A program made the translations under genes and the position numbers. From a bacterium SCSIO 12844 (GTDB lineage: Bacteria; Pseudomonadota; Gammaproteobacteria; Francisellales; Francisellaceae), in the NCBI GenBank assembly GCA_024397935.1, contig CP073743.1, positions 2,790,001 to 2,854,000 of the forward strand: DNA of 64,000 bases. The letters are read 5' to 3'. Below, piece after piece: positions 1 through 8,956 of this stretch. Positions within the stretch are counted from its first letter, which is position 1. Each line of letters opens with the position of its first letter. The notes under the pieces were generated by a model that was given only the letters and a program-made list of their open reading frames with translations, searched no databases and was not told the origin of the DNA.

Positions 1-401
1 TCTGTATTGATTTGCCATTTATCTTTTTGTTGATCAATACCCTTAACATAACATTGGTTACTATCAACACAATTAACAAACCGATCGCTAATCACTTGTA
101 ATGGTTGGTAAACATCACCTAAATGACAACACTTACTTTTATCCATTAAAGTAATAGGAAACTGCTCTTTAATTCGGTCAAACTCAAAAGATTTAACAGA
201 ATTAAGATAATTTAAAAATATAGATACTTTGGTATTACTTGGTACTTCTTGCCAGCGAAGACCAATATCTCCAACATTAAAATGATCTGACAACCACAAA
301 ATAGATTCAGATTTAATCCCTTGATCAAGTAATTTTCCAACTGCTGTAATACCAGCAGGACCACCACCAATCACACACCAAGGATAAGTTTTTTCCACCA
401 T
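1..401 (-). CDS. FAD/NAD(P)-binding oxidoreductase, N-terminal part (cut by window edge)
   Basis: Reading the reverse strand from the ATG at 401-399 gives an open frame of 133 codons that runs off the left edge. It starts MVEKTYPWCVIGGGPAGITA, so a Rossmann dinucleotide-binding motif GGGPAG lies about 13 residues in, as in flavin monooxygenases and pyridine-nucleotide-disulfide-type oxidoreductases. A few residues on, the text LWLSDHFNVGDIGLRWQEVP resembles the part of flavin-dependent enzymes that follows the first FAD loop. The gene lies 52 bases downstream of the ArgE-like gene on the same strand and may be cotranscribed with it. The substrate cannot be told from this fragment. I am sure of the fold and not of the function. 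Confidence 0.7.
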   Translation of the reverse strand, partial: MVEKTYPWCVIGGGPAGITAVGKLLDQGIKSESILWLSDHFNVGDIGLRWQEVPSNTKVSIFLNYLNSVKSFEFDRIKEQFPITLMDKSKCCHLGDVYQPLQVISDRFVNCVDSNQCYVKGIDQQKDKWQINT

Positions 402-453
402 AATTTTTAACGATCCATTGTACAAATAAATTTTTATTATATTAGACTAACAC

Positions 454-1611
454 TTAGATTAGTCGGTTGCGAATCATTTGTAATAATTTATCTGAGTAAG
501 AAACAAGCTGATTAATTTCAATATATTCATCAGGCTTATGCGCCTGCTCAATACTCCCTGGGCCAAAAATGACAGGCTCTATATTTAACTGTGCTAAATT
601 ACCACCATCAGTACAATAAGCAACAGCTTTTGGATCTTTATCTGTCACATAAGATTTTAACCAATTTACACAAGATGCATCATTTGATGTTTTAAGGCCA
701 CAAGATGTAATACCTTCAATAATTTCAAGCTTTGATTGAAGCTTTAATGCATATAATCTTGTAAAAATAGTCTCTTTAATTGACTGTATCGAGGCACCTG
801 GAATGGGCCTTACTGAAATACCAATTTTACAGTCTTCTGGCACAATATTGTATGCTAAACCACCTTCAATGGTTGCAATATTAATGCTGGTATAAGGATC
901 AACCAAGGACTGTTTTAAAATTTCATCCGGTTGGATATTTTTAAAATTTTCTGCGATATCTTCTAACTCATTCATGATTTTATTGGCATCATTAATGGCG
1001 TTAATACCCCAAGATGGTTGTGATGAATGTGCTGCTTTTCCTTTTAAAATCACATCAAATAAACAAATACCGCTATGTTGAATAATCATTTGTTGATTCG
1101 TTGGCTCACCAATAATGCAATGTGTAGGCAAAATACGCTTGTTTTGCATCGTTTGATTAAACTTTTTAACAAATGCTTGACTACCTAGACAACCAATTTC
1201 TTCATCATAGGTAAACAATAATACCAACTCTTTTTGAATATTTACTAATTTCATTGACTTTAAAACGCTTATTACTGTCGCAATAAACCCTTTCATATCA
1301 ACACTACCACGGCCAAAAAAACGATCTTCTTTCTCAATTAATTTAAAAGGATCACTATGCCAATTCTGTCCATCTGTCGGCACAACATCCATATGCCCTG
1401 ATAAGAGTAAACCTTGTGTATCTCTAGGCCCAATAGATGCTAAAAGATTCGTTTTTGTTGGATCATTAACATCATAATGATATTCAATTCTAAAACCTAT
1501 TGACTCTAAAAAATCTGCTAAATAAGCAACAATCGCATCAGTTGGTCGGTTTGAAACTGTAGGAAAACTAACTAATTTTTCTAGTTCATTTTTAATTTCA
1601 TGATAACTCAT
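454..1611 (-). CDS. argE: Acetylornithine deacetylase-like M20 metallopeptidase
   Basis: 385 residues, the usual length for ArgE. Members of M20 family hydrolyse N-acetyl-L-ornithine to ornithine with two zinc ions. Visible metal-site motifs are SGHMDVVP (H73, D75), the bridging aspartate in GRGSVDMKGF, the catalytic and metal glutamates in YDEEIGC, GEPT, and a C-terminal histidine in EQAHKPDEYI. These fit ArgE better than DapE or general carboxypeptidases, but related M20 amidohydrolases cannot be excluded. No other arginine gene is in the window, so the pathway is inferred from the family alone. It lies 20 bases downstream of the DUF805 gene on the same strand and ahead of the partial flavoprotein. 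Confidence 0.8.
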   Translation of the reverse strand: MSYHEIKNELEKLVSFPTVSNRPTDAIVAYLADFLESIGFRIEYHYDVNDPTKTNLLASIGPRDTQGLLLSGHMDVVPTDGQNWHSDPFKLIEKEDRFFGRGSVDMKGFIATVISVLKSMKLVNIQKELVLLFTYDEEIGCLGSQAFVKKFNQTMQNKRILPTHCIIGEPTNQQMIIQHSGICLFDVILKGKAAHSSQPSWGINAINDANKIMNELEDIAENFKNIQPDEILKQSLVDPYTSINIATIEGGLAYNIVPEDCKIGISVRPIPGASIQSIKETIFTRLYALKLQSKLEIIEGITSCGLKTSNDASCVNWLKSYVTDKDPKAVAYCTDGGNLAQLNIEPVIFGPGSIEQAHKPDEYIEINQLVSYSDKLLQMIRNRLI

Positions 1612-1631
1612 TAATATGCCCTCAATCTAAA

Positions 1632-2099
1632 TTAGCCAAAGGCTTTTGATACAATATCAATCAACATATAAGCCAACCACACTGAAGATAATATAGTTAC
1701 AACTGCACTAGAGAAAATCACCCAAAGCATTTTTTTAGTTGGTTTTTTTGCTAGAATACCAAATCGATTAATACCTTCTGTTCCTGGAATAAAGCACAGT
1801 ATGACAATTGCCAGATAGCCAATCGCAGGAATTAAAGTAACCAGTGTAAACCAGCCACTTAAATTAATATCATGAAATCGTCGAATCATACAAATGATTA
1901 CTTTAAATACAAACCATAAATATAGCGCGCAAGCAATGGAGATTAAAAAATTACTCAAGCTTAAATATTGCGTATAATTATTGATGATAAATGCTAATAA
2001 AAGCACGACTTCAAATAACGCTCCCCAAAATAATATTAAACTTAAATACTCTACCCTTGCAAGCCTTCTGTCTAATTTAAAATATTTATATATACTCAA
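1632..2099 (-). CDS. DUF805 family inner membrane protein
   Basis: 155 residues with four predicted membrane helices (about 20-40, 48-70, 83-105 and 127-150). The signature RRFHDINLSGW between helices two and three is typical of DUF805 proteins, and the N-terminal YFKLDRRLARVEY matches the family's opening (a short region with RR and E before the first helix). The molecular function of DUF805 proteins is not established. It is the first gene of a probable leftward unit with the deacetylase. The 165 bases upstream are shared with the divergent MFS gene. Confidence 0.8.
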   Translation of the reverse strand: MSIYKYFKLDRRLARVEYLSLILFWGALFEVVLLLAFIINNYTQYLSLSNFLISIACALYLWFVFKVIICMIRRFHDINLSGWFTLVTLIPAIGYLAIVILCFIPGTEGINRFGILAKKPTKKMLWVIFSSAVVTILSSVWLAYMLIDIVSKAFG

Positions 2100-2264
2100 A
2101 ACATAACCCTATTTTCAATGTCATAACAATTTGATTATATTTGAAACTGACTTAGTTGTCTTGAGGATTTAGCTTGACTTTATCCAACAAAAAAATTCGC
2201 ATTTTGTTAATTTTACTGTTAGACTAATTTGATTCTTTCATAAACGATCTAACTATTATTAACT

Positions 2265-3539
2265 ATGGAACAAAGAAACTCACTACGGATATTACTTGTT
2301 GCTTCAATGACTTGGTTTGTTGCTGCACTTTTTTATGGTTTGGAATTTTTTCAACGCGTCTCACCAGCAGTTATTAGCACCGATTTAAGTAATCACTTTC
2401 AAATACCGCCTGCTGAATTAGGTACGATTATGGCATTATATTTCTATGCTTATGCCGTTGCTCAACTGCCTGTTGGTAGCTTAATTGATCGCTATGGCGC
2501 AAGAATTTGCTTATCATTAGCTTGTCTTGTTTTATCATTCGGTGTCTTACTATTTGCTACAACAGAAGCTGTCTGGTTACTTGCTCTTGGACGAATCATC
2601 GTTGGTGTTGGCTCAGCTTTTGCCTTTATTGGCACATTAAAATTAGCACGCCTTTGGTTTTCAGCTAAAATGTTTCCATTTATTGTTGGCTTAACCAATA
2701 CCCTTGGTGTATTAGGTGCAATATCAGGTAATGAGCCTTTGGCTTATCTAATGCAAACCTATGGTTGGCAACAATGCTTAATTGCTTCAGGTATGATTGG
2801 CATTGTATTAAGTGCGCTTATTTTTCTTATCGTGCGTAATAGACCACCTGAACATACAAGTGCGCGATTAGAGTCAGCAACAACCAGTATGGCAATGGTA
2901 TTTAATATGGCTAAAGTGCCTAGTACTTGGCTTTTAGGACTTTATGCTGGCTTAATGGTTGCTTCTGTTATTTCATTTGCTGAATTATGGTCTGTACCCT
3001 TTTTAAATAAAGCTTACCCACACTTTAGTCACTATAGTTCTCAAATCAATGAATTTATTTTTATTGGTATTGCAGTTGGTGGACCTGTTAATGGTATCTT
3101 ATCCGGTATTTTTAAACGTCGAAAAATTCCCATGTATATTGGGACTATAGGCACTTTTATTGCATTTTTATTAATCTTACTGCAACTACCAGATACGTTA
3201 TGGTTACTTGAGTTAATTTATTTTTTATTTGGATTTTTTGTCTCAAGCATGTTGGTTTGCTTTGCCATTGCAACCGATATTCATTCTGCAAAATTAAGTG
3301 GTATTTTAATGAGTTGGATTAATATGTTAATTGTACTTATTGGCGCTTTTTTCCAACCTTTAATTGGTATATTGATTCAATATGCTGCACCAATACAGCA
3401 CACAACAATTACAGATTATTCTTTAAGTGATTTTATCTATGCAATCAGTGCTTTACCGATTGCATTAGCCATCGCTATGATCTTACTTTTTTTCATTCCT
3501 GAAACTTATGCTAAACACTTAAATAAAGAACAGTTATAG
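2265..3539 (+). CDS. MFS transporter, Pht-like
   Basis: 424 residues with about twelve hydrophobic helices. MFS motif A is seen as GSLIDRYGAR between helices two and three. The opening TWFVAALFYGLEFFQRVSPA is like the phagosomal transporter (Pht) family of Legionella and the related Francisella carriers, which import amino acids or other nutrients into intracellular bacteria. That resemblance is from recall of the family pattern; the substrate is unknown. The gene is transcribed away from the DUF805 gene. A weak hairpin follows the stop (around 3550-3578), with arms of six bases. Confidence 0.78.
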   Translation: MEQRNSLRILLVASMTWFVAALFYGLEFFQRVSPAVISTDLSNHFQIPPAELGTIMALYFYAYAVAQLPVGSLIDRYGARICLSLACLVLSFGVLLFATTEAVWLLALGRIIVGVGSAFAFIGTLKLARLWFSAKMFPFIVGLTNTLGVLGAISGNEPLAYLMQTYGWQQCLIASGMIGIVLSALIFLIVRNRPPEHTSARLESATTSMAMVFNMAKVPSTWLLGLYAGLMVASVISFAELWSVPFLNKAYPHFSHYSSQINEFIFIGIAVGGPVNGILSGIFKRRKIPMYIGTIGTFIAFLLILLQLPDTLWLLELIYFLFGFFVSSMLVCFAIATDIHSAKLSGILMSWINMLIVLIGAFFQPLIGILIQYAAPIQHTTITDYSLSDFIYAISALPIALAIAMILLFFIPETYAKHLNKEQL

Positions 3540-3683
3540 ATATAATCTCAAAGTGTTTTTCTCTTTTTCTGACACTTAAATCGATTAAATCTTAATCAAA
3601 TAAACGTTTTTTTCATCTTGGCAGATAAGCTATTTTAATGAAATAATAAGAGTATCGAAATTAACAATAAAAGGATAAAGGCG

Positions 3684-4037
3684 ATGACTCAACATCAGAT
3701 GCAACACCATTTAAATTTAATTGCTGCTGCGCAAGTGCCTCATTTAGAAACTTGCTGGATGGAAGGCTATGCCTACAGTCAACGTTTTGCCGAACATATA
3801 CACCATAATGAGCGTTATAACCCTTATCCTAAAGGCTCCAAAGCTTATAACTACTGGCAAGAAGGCTTTGATAGTGGTATGTTTGATGAAGCACCTTTAT
3901 TTCCTGAACATTCTATTGATTTAGCAAACGCTAAAGTAGACCTTGACCAGCCTAATACTCACTGGTTCTATAAAGCAAGTATCATTGCAGGTGGTGCAGC
4001 TTTATGTATTGCAGCTATTTTGGAGATTGCTGCTTAA
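3684..4037 (+). CDS. Rmf/CrpP-like small protein with C-terminal membrane helix
   Basis: 117 residues. The central part has W..GY..(x)..NPYPKGSKAYNYWQEGFDSG, which follows the pattern of ribosome modulation factor and CrpP-like proteins (GY..G, a Pro-Tyr, then W..G). RMF proper is only about 55 residues long. Here the RMF-like part (about residues 24-68) is followed by a linker and a single hydrophobic helix at about 95-115. A good ribosome site (aaggataaagg) precedes the ATG. If the match is real, the protein could bind nucleic acid or ribosomes at the membrane, but that is inference. The resemblance is short, so a plain hypothetical membrane protein is the alternative. Confidence 0.5.
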   Translation: MTQHQMQHHLNLIAAAQVPHLETCWMEGYAYSQRFAEHIHHNERYNPYPKGSKAYNYWQEGFDSGMFDEAPLFPEHSIDLANAKVDLDQPNTHWFYKASIIAGGAALCIAAILEIAA

Positions 4038-4042
4038 CATAA

Positions 4043-4681
4043 ATGCCATATAACTCAGATATTCATCATCGTAGATCAATTCGTTTAAAAGGCTATGATT
4101 ATTCATCAAAAGGCTTTTATTTTATTACGATTTGTACCCAAAATCGCCAACATTTCTTTGGCAAGATAATTAATGAAAGACTATATCTGAATGATGCTGG
4201 GAAGATGATTAATCATATATGGCAACAAATACCTGAAATTGATAATCACATTAATTTACATGATTATATAATTATGCCTAACCATTTTCACGCAATTGTA
4301 AAAATATCCGTACGGGCAGAATCTACTGCCCATTTAGAAATTTCTGCCCACTCTAAATCCATTTCTATTCCCTCAAAACATACAACTACTTCAAACAGGG
4401 TAAATATGGAATTTGCCCCAACAAATCTCAGCAAGAATATAAAATCTTCCCCAACAGGAAAAATATCTGGATTACCTCAAATTATCCAAACATTTAAACG
4501 TTATACAACCATTGAATATATTAAAGGCGTTAAATCAAAAAATTGGCAACCATTTGATAAAAAATTATGGCAACGCAATTATTATGAACATATTATTCGC
4601 AATCAACATGCTTATTTAAACATTTCAAATTACATCAAAAATAACCCTAAAAATTGGAAAAATGATTCTAATTATAAATAA
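4043..4681 (+). CDS. REP-associated tyrosine transposase (Y1_Tnp, RAYT)
   Basis: 212 residues of the IS200-like Y1 family. The opening RRSIRLKGYDYSSKGFYFIT and the HUH motif in MPNHFHAIV (about residues 77-85) are typical, as is the C-terminal YYEHIIRNQHAYLNISNYI, which carries the candidate nucleophile tyrosines, and KNNPKNW. These enzymes are single-copy domesticated transposases that nick REP hairpins. Residues about 90-137, between the HUH motif and the C-terminal core (GLPQIIQTFKRY), are encoded by a copy of the repeat that also lies directly after the stop codon. The reading frame stays open through it. The gene starts 5 bases after the preceding stop, so it is probably read from the same transcript. 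Confidence 0.85.
   Translation: MPYNSDIHHRRSIRLKGYDYSSKGFYFITICTQNRQHFFGKIINERLYLNDAGKMINHIWQQIPEIDNHINLHDYIIMPNHFHAIVKISVRAESTAHLEISAHSKSISIPSKHTTTSNRVNMEFAPTNLSKNIKSSPTGKISGLPQIIQTFKRYTTIEYIKGVKSKNWQPFDKKLWQRNYYEHIIRNQHAYLNISNYIKNNPKNWKNDSNYK
4310..4454 (+). repeat. REP-like repeat, copy A, inside the transposase gene
   Basis: About 145 bases that match 4683-4828 with perhaps 85-90 percent identity by eye. It starts gtacgggcagaatc and ends ttccccaa, and includes palindromic gggcaga/tctgccc and gggtaaat/atttgcccc parts. It is read in frame as part of the transposase. Confidence 0.85.
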
Positions 4682-4682
4682 T

Positions 4683-4828
4683 GTACGGGCAGAATCCATT
4701 TCTGCCCATTTAGAAATTTCTGCCCACTCCAAATCCATTTCTATTGCCTCAAAACCCACAACCACTCCAAACAGGGCAAATATAGAATTTGCCCCAACAA
4801 ATCCCAACAATAATAAAATTTTCCCCAA
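4683..4828 (+). repeat. REP-like repeat, copy B, after the transposase gene
   Basis: Starts at the first base or two after the transposase stop. Hairpins are visible: gggcaga-(7 nt)-tctgccc at its start and gggcaaat-(5 nt)-atttgccc further on, the kind of imperfect palindromes bound by RAYT enzymes. It also holds two tandem tctgccca-type units. It fills most of the space before the next gene. Confidence 0.85.
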
Positions 4829-4886
4829 TCATCTTTAACTTGGTATACTAATAGCCCAATAAAAAATCAAACATCCATTAAAATTC

Positions 4887-6113
4887 ATGAAAAAAACACA
4901 GCTCACTCTTATTACTACCAGTATTGTTTTTATTGAATGGGTAGAATATAGCCTTTATCTTTATTTAGGTGGTGCGATAAGTCATAGCTTATTGCCAAAA
5001 GACTTAGGTCATAATGCGCTAATTATTACATTTAGTATTTTTGCTATTTCTTATCTAGCGCGACCGCTTGGTGCCTTATTTTTTGGTCTATATTCAGATT
5101 ATCGAGGTAGAAAACAGCCGCTGTTATTAAGTGCTTTATTCATTGGACTTGCAACGATTGGTATAGGAGTCATTCCAAACTATCAAGCTATTGGTATTCT
5201 AGCACCAATTCTTCTTTTAGGGTTTCGTCTTATTCAAAGCTTTGCGATCTCTGGAGAATTTAATAATTCAGCGATATTTTTAATGGAGCATACACCTAGG
5301 CGCCAAATTTTAGCAGGCAGCTTTATTGGCTTTGCTTCATCTTTAGGTATGTTTATTGGTGGTTTATTTGCAGCAACAGTTGGTTGGTTTAATTCTGAAT
5401 TAAGCTGGCGTAGCGCCTATATTATTGTTGGCATTTTAACTTTCTTTTTTATGCTTTTACGTACAAAACTACAGGAATCACCTATATTTCTTCAGTATAT
5501 TAACCAGCTTAAAGATCAAAAATCTTTACCCTTTGTAACACTATTAAAACAACATAAATTAGGCCTTTTAAAAATTGCAGCGGTTGCAAGTTTTATGAGT
5601 GTTTATATTTACACTTGTAATTTCTTTTTTATTGCATATTTACAAACGAACAATGGTTATTCGTTGTCAACCACCACATTAATTGCCGCCATAGTTCAAG
5701 GGTTCGTAACCATTCTAACACCTATAATTGCATTGACTGCTGAAAGAATTAACTTTAGATCAATCTATCGTATTGGCGTGATTATATTAGCCTTTATGGC
5801 ACCGACTTTATTTATTAGTGCTAATTATCACAGTAATATTGGCATTTTGATTGGCTTTATTTTATATGTCATTGGTAATGGTATTTTGACCGCCGTTATT
5901 TTTAAACTGATGTATGATTTTTTGCCTGCTGAAATTCGTTGTACTGGCACAAGTTTTACTTGGAGTTTATCAGCTGCGATTTTAGGTAGTACTGCACCCA
6001 TTCTTGCAACTTATTTTATTAATAATTTAAATCTTTTCTACTTGCCTGCCATCTATGTGATAGGATTGGCTGTATTTGCTTATTTGGCAAGTTTTGATAA
6101 ATTTTCTAATTAA
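4887..6113 (+). CDS. MFS transporter of the metabolite:H+ symporter (MHS) family
   Basis: 408 residues, about twelve membrane helices. Family marks are FIEWVEYSLYLYL in helix one, SYLARPLGALFFGLYSDYRGRK (motif A region), and RLIQSFAISGEFNNSAIFLMEH, which parallels the RLIQGFSxGGEyG region of ProP, KgtP and related carriers of osmolytes and organic acids. The substrate is not deducible. It is separated from the transposase by the REP-like repeat and faces recR tail to tail with an 8-base gap, so any terminators must overlap coding sequence. Confidence 0.82.
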   Translation: MKKTQLTLITTSIVFIEWVEYSLYLYLGGAISHSLLPKDLGHNALIITFSIFAISYLARPLGALFFGLYSDYRGRKQPLLLSALFIGLATIGIGVIPNYQAIGILAPILLLGFRLIQSFAISGEFNNSAIFLMEHTPRRQILAGSFIGFASSLGMFIGGLFAATVGWFNSELSWRSAYIIVGILTFFFMLLRTKLQESPIFLQYINQLKDQKSLPFVTLLKQHKLGLLKIAAVASFMSVYIYTCNFFFIAYLQTNNGYSLSTTTLIAAIVQGFVTILTPIIALTAERINFRSIYRIGVIILAFMAPTLFISANYHSNIGILIGFILYVIGNGILTAVIFKLMYDFLPAEIRCTGTSFTWSLSAAILGSTAPILATYFINNLNLFYLPAIYVIGLAVFAYLASFDKFSN

Positions 6114-6121
6114 TATGACGC

Positions 6122-6721
6122 TTAACAATCAAGCCTTGAATTAAATGCATGAAATAGGGTTTGCTGATCTAAATATTCTAATTCACCACCAAATGGCACA
6201 CCATAAGCTAGACGGGTAATTGAAATATCTTTTTGATTTAATATATCATTAATATAATGTGCAGTTGCTTCACCTTCAACTGTTGGACTGACTGCTAAAA
6301 TTAATTCATCAATGGCATATTGATCAATACGCTGAACCAAATGATCAATTTTTAGTTCTTTTGGGCCAATTCCATCTAAAGGTGATAAGCGTCCATTTAA
6401 TACAAAATAACGTCCCTTAAATACACTCGCATTTTCAAGTGCAATTAAATCTAGTGGTGACTCTACCACGCACAGTTTATGCTTTTGGCGTTCATTATCA
6501 CTGCATATTGGACATAAGGGCTGGTCAGCTAGTGCATAACATTGTTGGCATTGACCAATTTCTGTTAATGCATGTTGTAATTGTTTAGCAAGTTTCTCTG
6601 CACCTTGAATATTTTTTTCAAGTAAAAAAATTGCCATCCGCTGGGCAGTTTTTTGGCCAACACCTGGTAGAATTCTAAATGCATCAATTAATTCAACTAA
6701 TGCTTGTGGTAATTGCTTCAT
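6122..6721 (-). CDS. recR: Recombination protein RecR
   Basis: 199 residues from the ATG at 6721; a TTG six bases earlier is a poorer start. RecR works with RecF and RecO to load RecA on gapped DNA. Seen are the N-terminal helix-hairpin-helix RILPGVGQKTAQRMA, a four-cysteine zinc motif CQQCYALADQPLCPIC, the Toprim region starting LCVVESPLDLIALE, and the C-terminal Walker-B-like RLAYGVPFGGELEYLD. Length is normal for RecR. It directly follows ybaB, the conserved order in gammaproteobacteria. Confidence 0.95.
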   Translation of the reverse strand: MKQLPQALVELIDAFRILPGVGQKTAQRMAIFLLEKNIQGAEKLAKQLQHALTEIGQCQQCYALADQPLCPICSDNERQKHKLCVVESPLDLIALENASVFKGRYFVLNGRLSPLDGIGPKELKIDHLVQRIDQYAIDELILAVSPTVEGEATAHYINDILNQKDISITRLAYGVPFGGELEYLDQQTLFHAFNSRLDC

Positions 6722-6744
6722 AAACAAATAATAGATAAAAATAA

Positions 6745-7077
6745 TTAAAACGGCATTTTAAAACCAGGCGGTAATCCCATACCACCTGTAATATCTGCCA
6801 TTTGCTTTTGTGTTTCACCTTCAACTTTTTTCACAGCATCATTAAAAGCTGCAGCGATTAAATCTTCAATAATCTCTTTTTCTTCAGATAATAATGATTG
6901 ATCTAGTTCAACTTTTTTACACTCATGCTTGCCATTAAGTGTTACTTTTGCAAGACCTGCACCTGCTTCTCCTGTAATCTCCATCTGCTGGATTTTTTCT
7001 TGCATCTTTTTCATTTCATCTTGCATCTTCTGAGCTTGCTGCATTAATTGACTTAAATTCGGCTTCGTTGAACTCAT
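6745..7077 (-). CDS. ybaB: Nucleoid-associated protein YbaB/EbfC family
   Basis: 110 residues, typical size. The N-terminal half is a Met/Gln/Lys-rich helix ([20 protein letters not shown]) and the middle has [17 protein letters not shown], both hallmarks of the YbaB/EbfC DNA-binding dimer. It usually sits between dnaX and recR; here recR follows and dnaX is not in this place. A ribosome site (aaaagg) precedes the ATG. Confidence 0.93.
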   Translation of the reverse strand: MSSTKPNLSQLMQQAQKMQDEMKKMQEKIQQMEITGEAGAGLAKVTLNGKHECKKVELDQSLLSEEKEIIEDLIAAAFNDAVKKVEGETQKQMADITGGMGLPPGFKMPF

Positions 7078-7143
7078 AATATTATACCTTTTTAGTTTAA
7101 CTTAATTTCATATAACTTATTAATGCACTCATTGTAGCGCCTT

Positions 7144-8181
7144 TTAAGCAATTTGAACATCCATGTGTTTTATTATTTCTGAAGGTTTTGACATCTCTGA
7201 TATAACCGAAAATCCATTTAAAATTATATTTTTTGGTAATTTTAAATTACTACCATCTTTTGCAAATAAATCACTGGATAAGTACTTTAAAGCAGAATCT
7301 GCAAACGTTGTTACAATGACATCATCTGGATAAGTCTTTAATAATTCAATTGCACCTAGAAAATTAGCACCACTTGAAAGCCCAACAGATAAACCTAAGC
7401 GATTTAAATGGTAGGCAATACTTAAAGCTTCCTCTTCATCAACTGAAACAATTTCACCTAATTGCTTGAAATCCATTAACTGTGCAATAAACTCGCCATT
7501 AAGACCCTGTACTTTATGACTACCACCTACACCTGTCGATAAAATTGGCGCATTTTTCACTTCTAATGGATGACTAGTTACTTCTAAATTCAATTCATTA
7601 AAGTATTCGCTAATACCCATTACCGTTCCGCCACTACCAGCACCAGCAACAAAGCGATTGAGTTTAAGACCAAGCTTTTCTAATGCATAGTCAATTTCAA
7701 AGGCTGTTGTTTCTTTATGTGCTTGTATATTAGATTGATTTGAAAACTGATCAGGGTAATACATCCCTTGACGTTTTGCTAAGTCTTTAGCAATGGCCAT
7801 TGATTGAGCAAAACCATCTTCTTTATTGGAAACTTTAATAATCTCAGCACCCGCTAATCGCATCAGCTGATAACGCTCAGGAGATAGCCAATCTGGCATA
7901 ACAATATGTACTTTATGCCCCAATGCACGACCAAGCATTGATAATGCAATACCACTATTGCCACTAGTAACTTCTACAATCGGCTGTTTTTCTTGTAACA
8001 TGCCTGTTTTATAAGCATTTTCGAATAAATAATAAGCCATACGGTCTTTGATTGAGCCACTAAAGCTTAAGGCTTCATATTTTGCATAAAGCTGTTTTGA
8101 TTTGCCATTAATCATCAAATCAATGACAATTAAAGGGGTATTAAAAAACAATCCTTTTAAACGCTTAAGTTCTCTAAGCAT
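7144..8181 (-). CDS. Cysteine synthase / cystathionine beta-synthase-type PLP enzyme
   Basis: 345 residues, fold type II PLP enzyme. Seen are NTPLIVID, the Schiff-base lysine in SFSGSIKDRMA, the substrate loop TSGNSGIALSML, and the phosphate-binding AGAGSGGTVMG. The C-terminal GLSVGLSSGANFLGAIELL also fits CysK-like proteins. It could be an O-acetylserine sulfhydrylase, a cystathionine beta-synthase without regulatory domains, or a diaminopropionate synthase-like enzyme. The gene lies alone among housekeeping genes and is 13 bases downstream of yhhQ. A GGAG site lies before the ATG. Confidence 0.82.
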   Translation of the reverse strand: MLRELKRLKGLFFNTPLIVIDLMINGKSKQLYAKYEALSFSGSIKDRMAYYLFENAYKTGMLQEKQPIVEVTSGNSGIALSMLGRALGHKVHIVMPDWLSPERYQLMRLAGAEIIKVSNKEDGFAQSMAIAKDLAKRQGMYYPDQFSNQSNIQAHKETTAFEIDYALEKLGLKLNRFVAGAGSGGTVMGISEYFNELNLEVTSHPLEVKNAPILSTGVGGSHKVQGLNGEFIAQLMDFKQLGEIVSVDEEEALSIAYHLNRLGLSVGLSSGANFLGAIELLKTYPDDVIVTTFADSALKYLSSDLFAKDGSNLKLPKNIILNGFSVISEMSKPSEIIKHMDVQIA

Positions 8182-8194
8182 TTAGTCTTTACTC

Positions 8195-8926
8195 CTATAT
8201 TTCTTTAAAATGATTATCTTCTTGTTGATAATGTGCATTTAAATTAAACAAATTAAATTTCGTTCTCGTATCATAAATATCTAATTTTTCATATTTTTTC
8301 AATCGATATGCCAAATAAACAGATAAGGGTAAACCAATTATTTCAATAACAACTTTAACTACCCACATCGTAATAATAAATAAAACCAAATGCTTTAAAT
8401 CCAGAATCGATGAAAAAGCAATGATTGAAAAAATACTTGTATCAATGATTGCTGCAAGCATCGTTGAGATAACAAAACGAAATGCGATAAAACGTCCATT
8501 GAGCCATATTTTTAATTTTGCTAGAAATAAGGCATTAAATGGCTCTGCAATTAAATAACTGATAAATGAAGCACAGATAATTAAAATATTAAACTCAAAT
8601 AATTGATCAAATGATGAATTTAATGGTGCTTGGCTTGGTGAAGGTAAATGAACAACTAATTGTCCATAGAGAATAAAAATTAAATTAAATAAAAATCCAA
8701 GCCATATCGCACGACGTGTCCTTTTATAACCGTAGACTTCAGTAATTAAATCAGAAAGTAAAAAAGTTAATGGGAAGATAAGTGTTCCTGCATCGGTTGA
8801 TAAGTCAGACCCAAGACTAATTAAACGCATATCAAACCAGTTCGCTAGTAATAATACAACGACATAGCTTAAGATTAAAAAGCCCAATGCTTTTGGTTGC
8901 TTTTTACTTAGTTGATTAACAGACAC
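8195..8926 (-). CDS. yhhQ: Queuosine precursor transporter, YhhQ family
   Basis: 243 residues with six or so membrane helices. Family features are FPLTFLLSDLITEVYGYKRTRRAIW and the C-terminal GLPLSVYLAYRLKKYEKLDIYDT. YhhQ imports preQ0/preQ1, the precursors of the modified tRNA base queuosine. The start is a GTG at 8926 (MSVNQLSK); no ATG fits well upstream. It follows aspS by 30 bases, and aspartyl-tRNA is one of the queuosine-modified tRNAs. No preQ1 riboswitch would fit in the 30-base gap. Confidence 0.85.
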   Translation of the reverse strand: MSVNQLSKKQPKALGFLILSYVVVLLLANWFDMRLISLGSDLSTDAGTLIFPLTFLLSDLITEVYGYKRTRRAIWLGFLFNLIFILYGQLVVHLPSPSQAPLNSSFDQLFEFNILIICASFISYLIAEPFNALFLAKLKIWLNGRFIAFRFVISTMLAAIIDTSIFSIIAFSSILDLKHLVLFIITMWVVKVVIEIIGLPLSVYLAYRLKKYEKLDIYDTRTKFNLFNLNAHYQQEDNHFKEI

Positions 8927-8956
8927 TTAAACCTAATTTCCTTAATTTTAATCTTC

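Noticed and set aside
8927-8956. preQ1 riboswitch in front of yhhQ
   Set aside because: Only 30 bases separate the genes and no aptamer-like sequence is visible.
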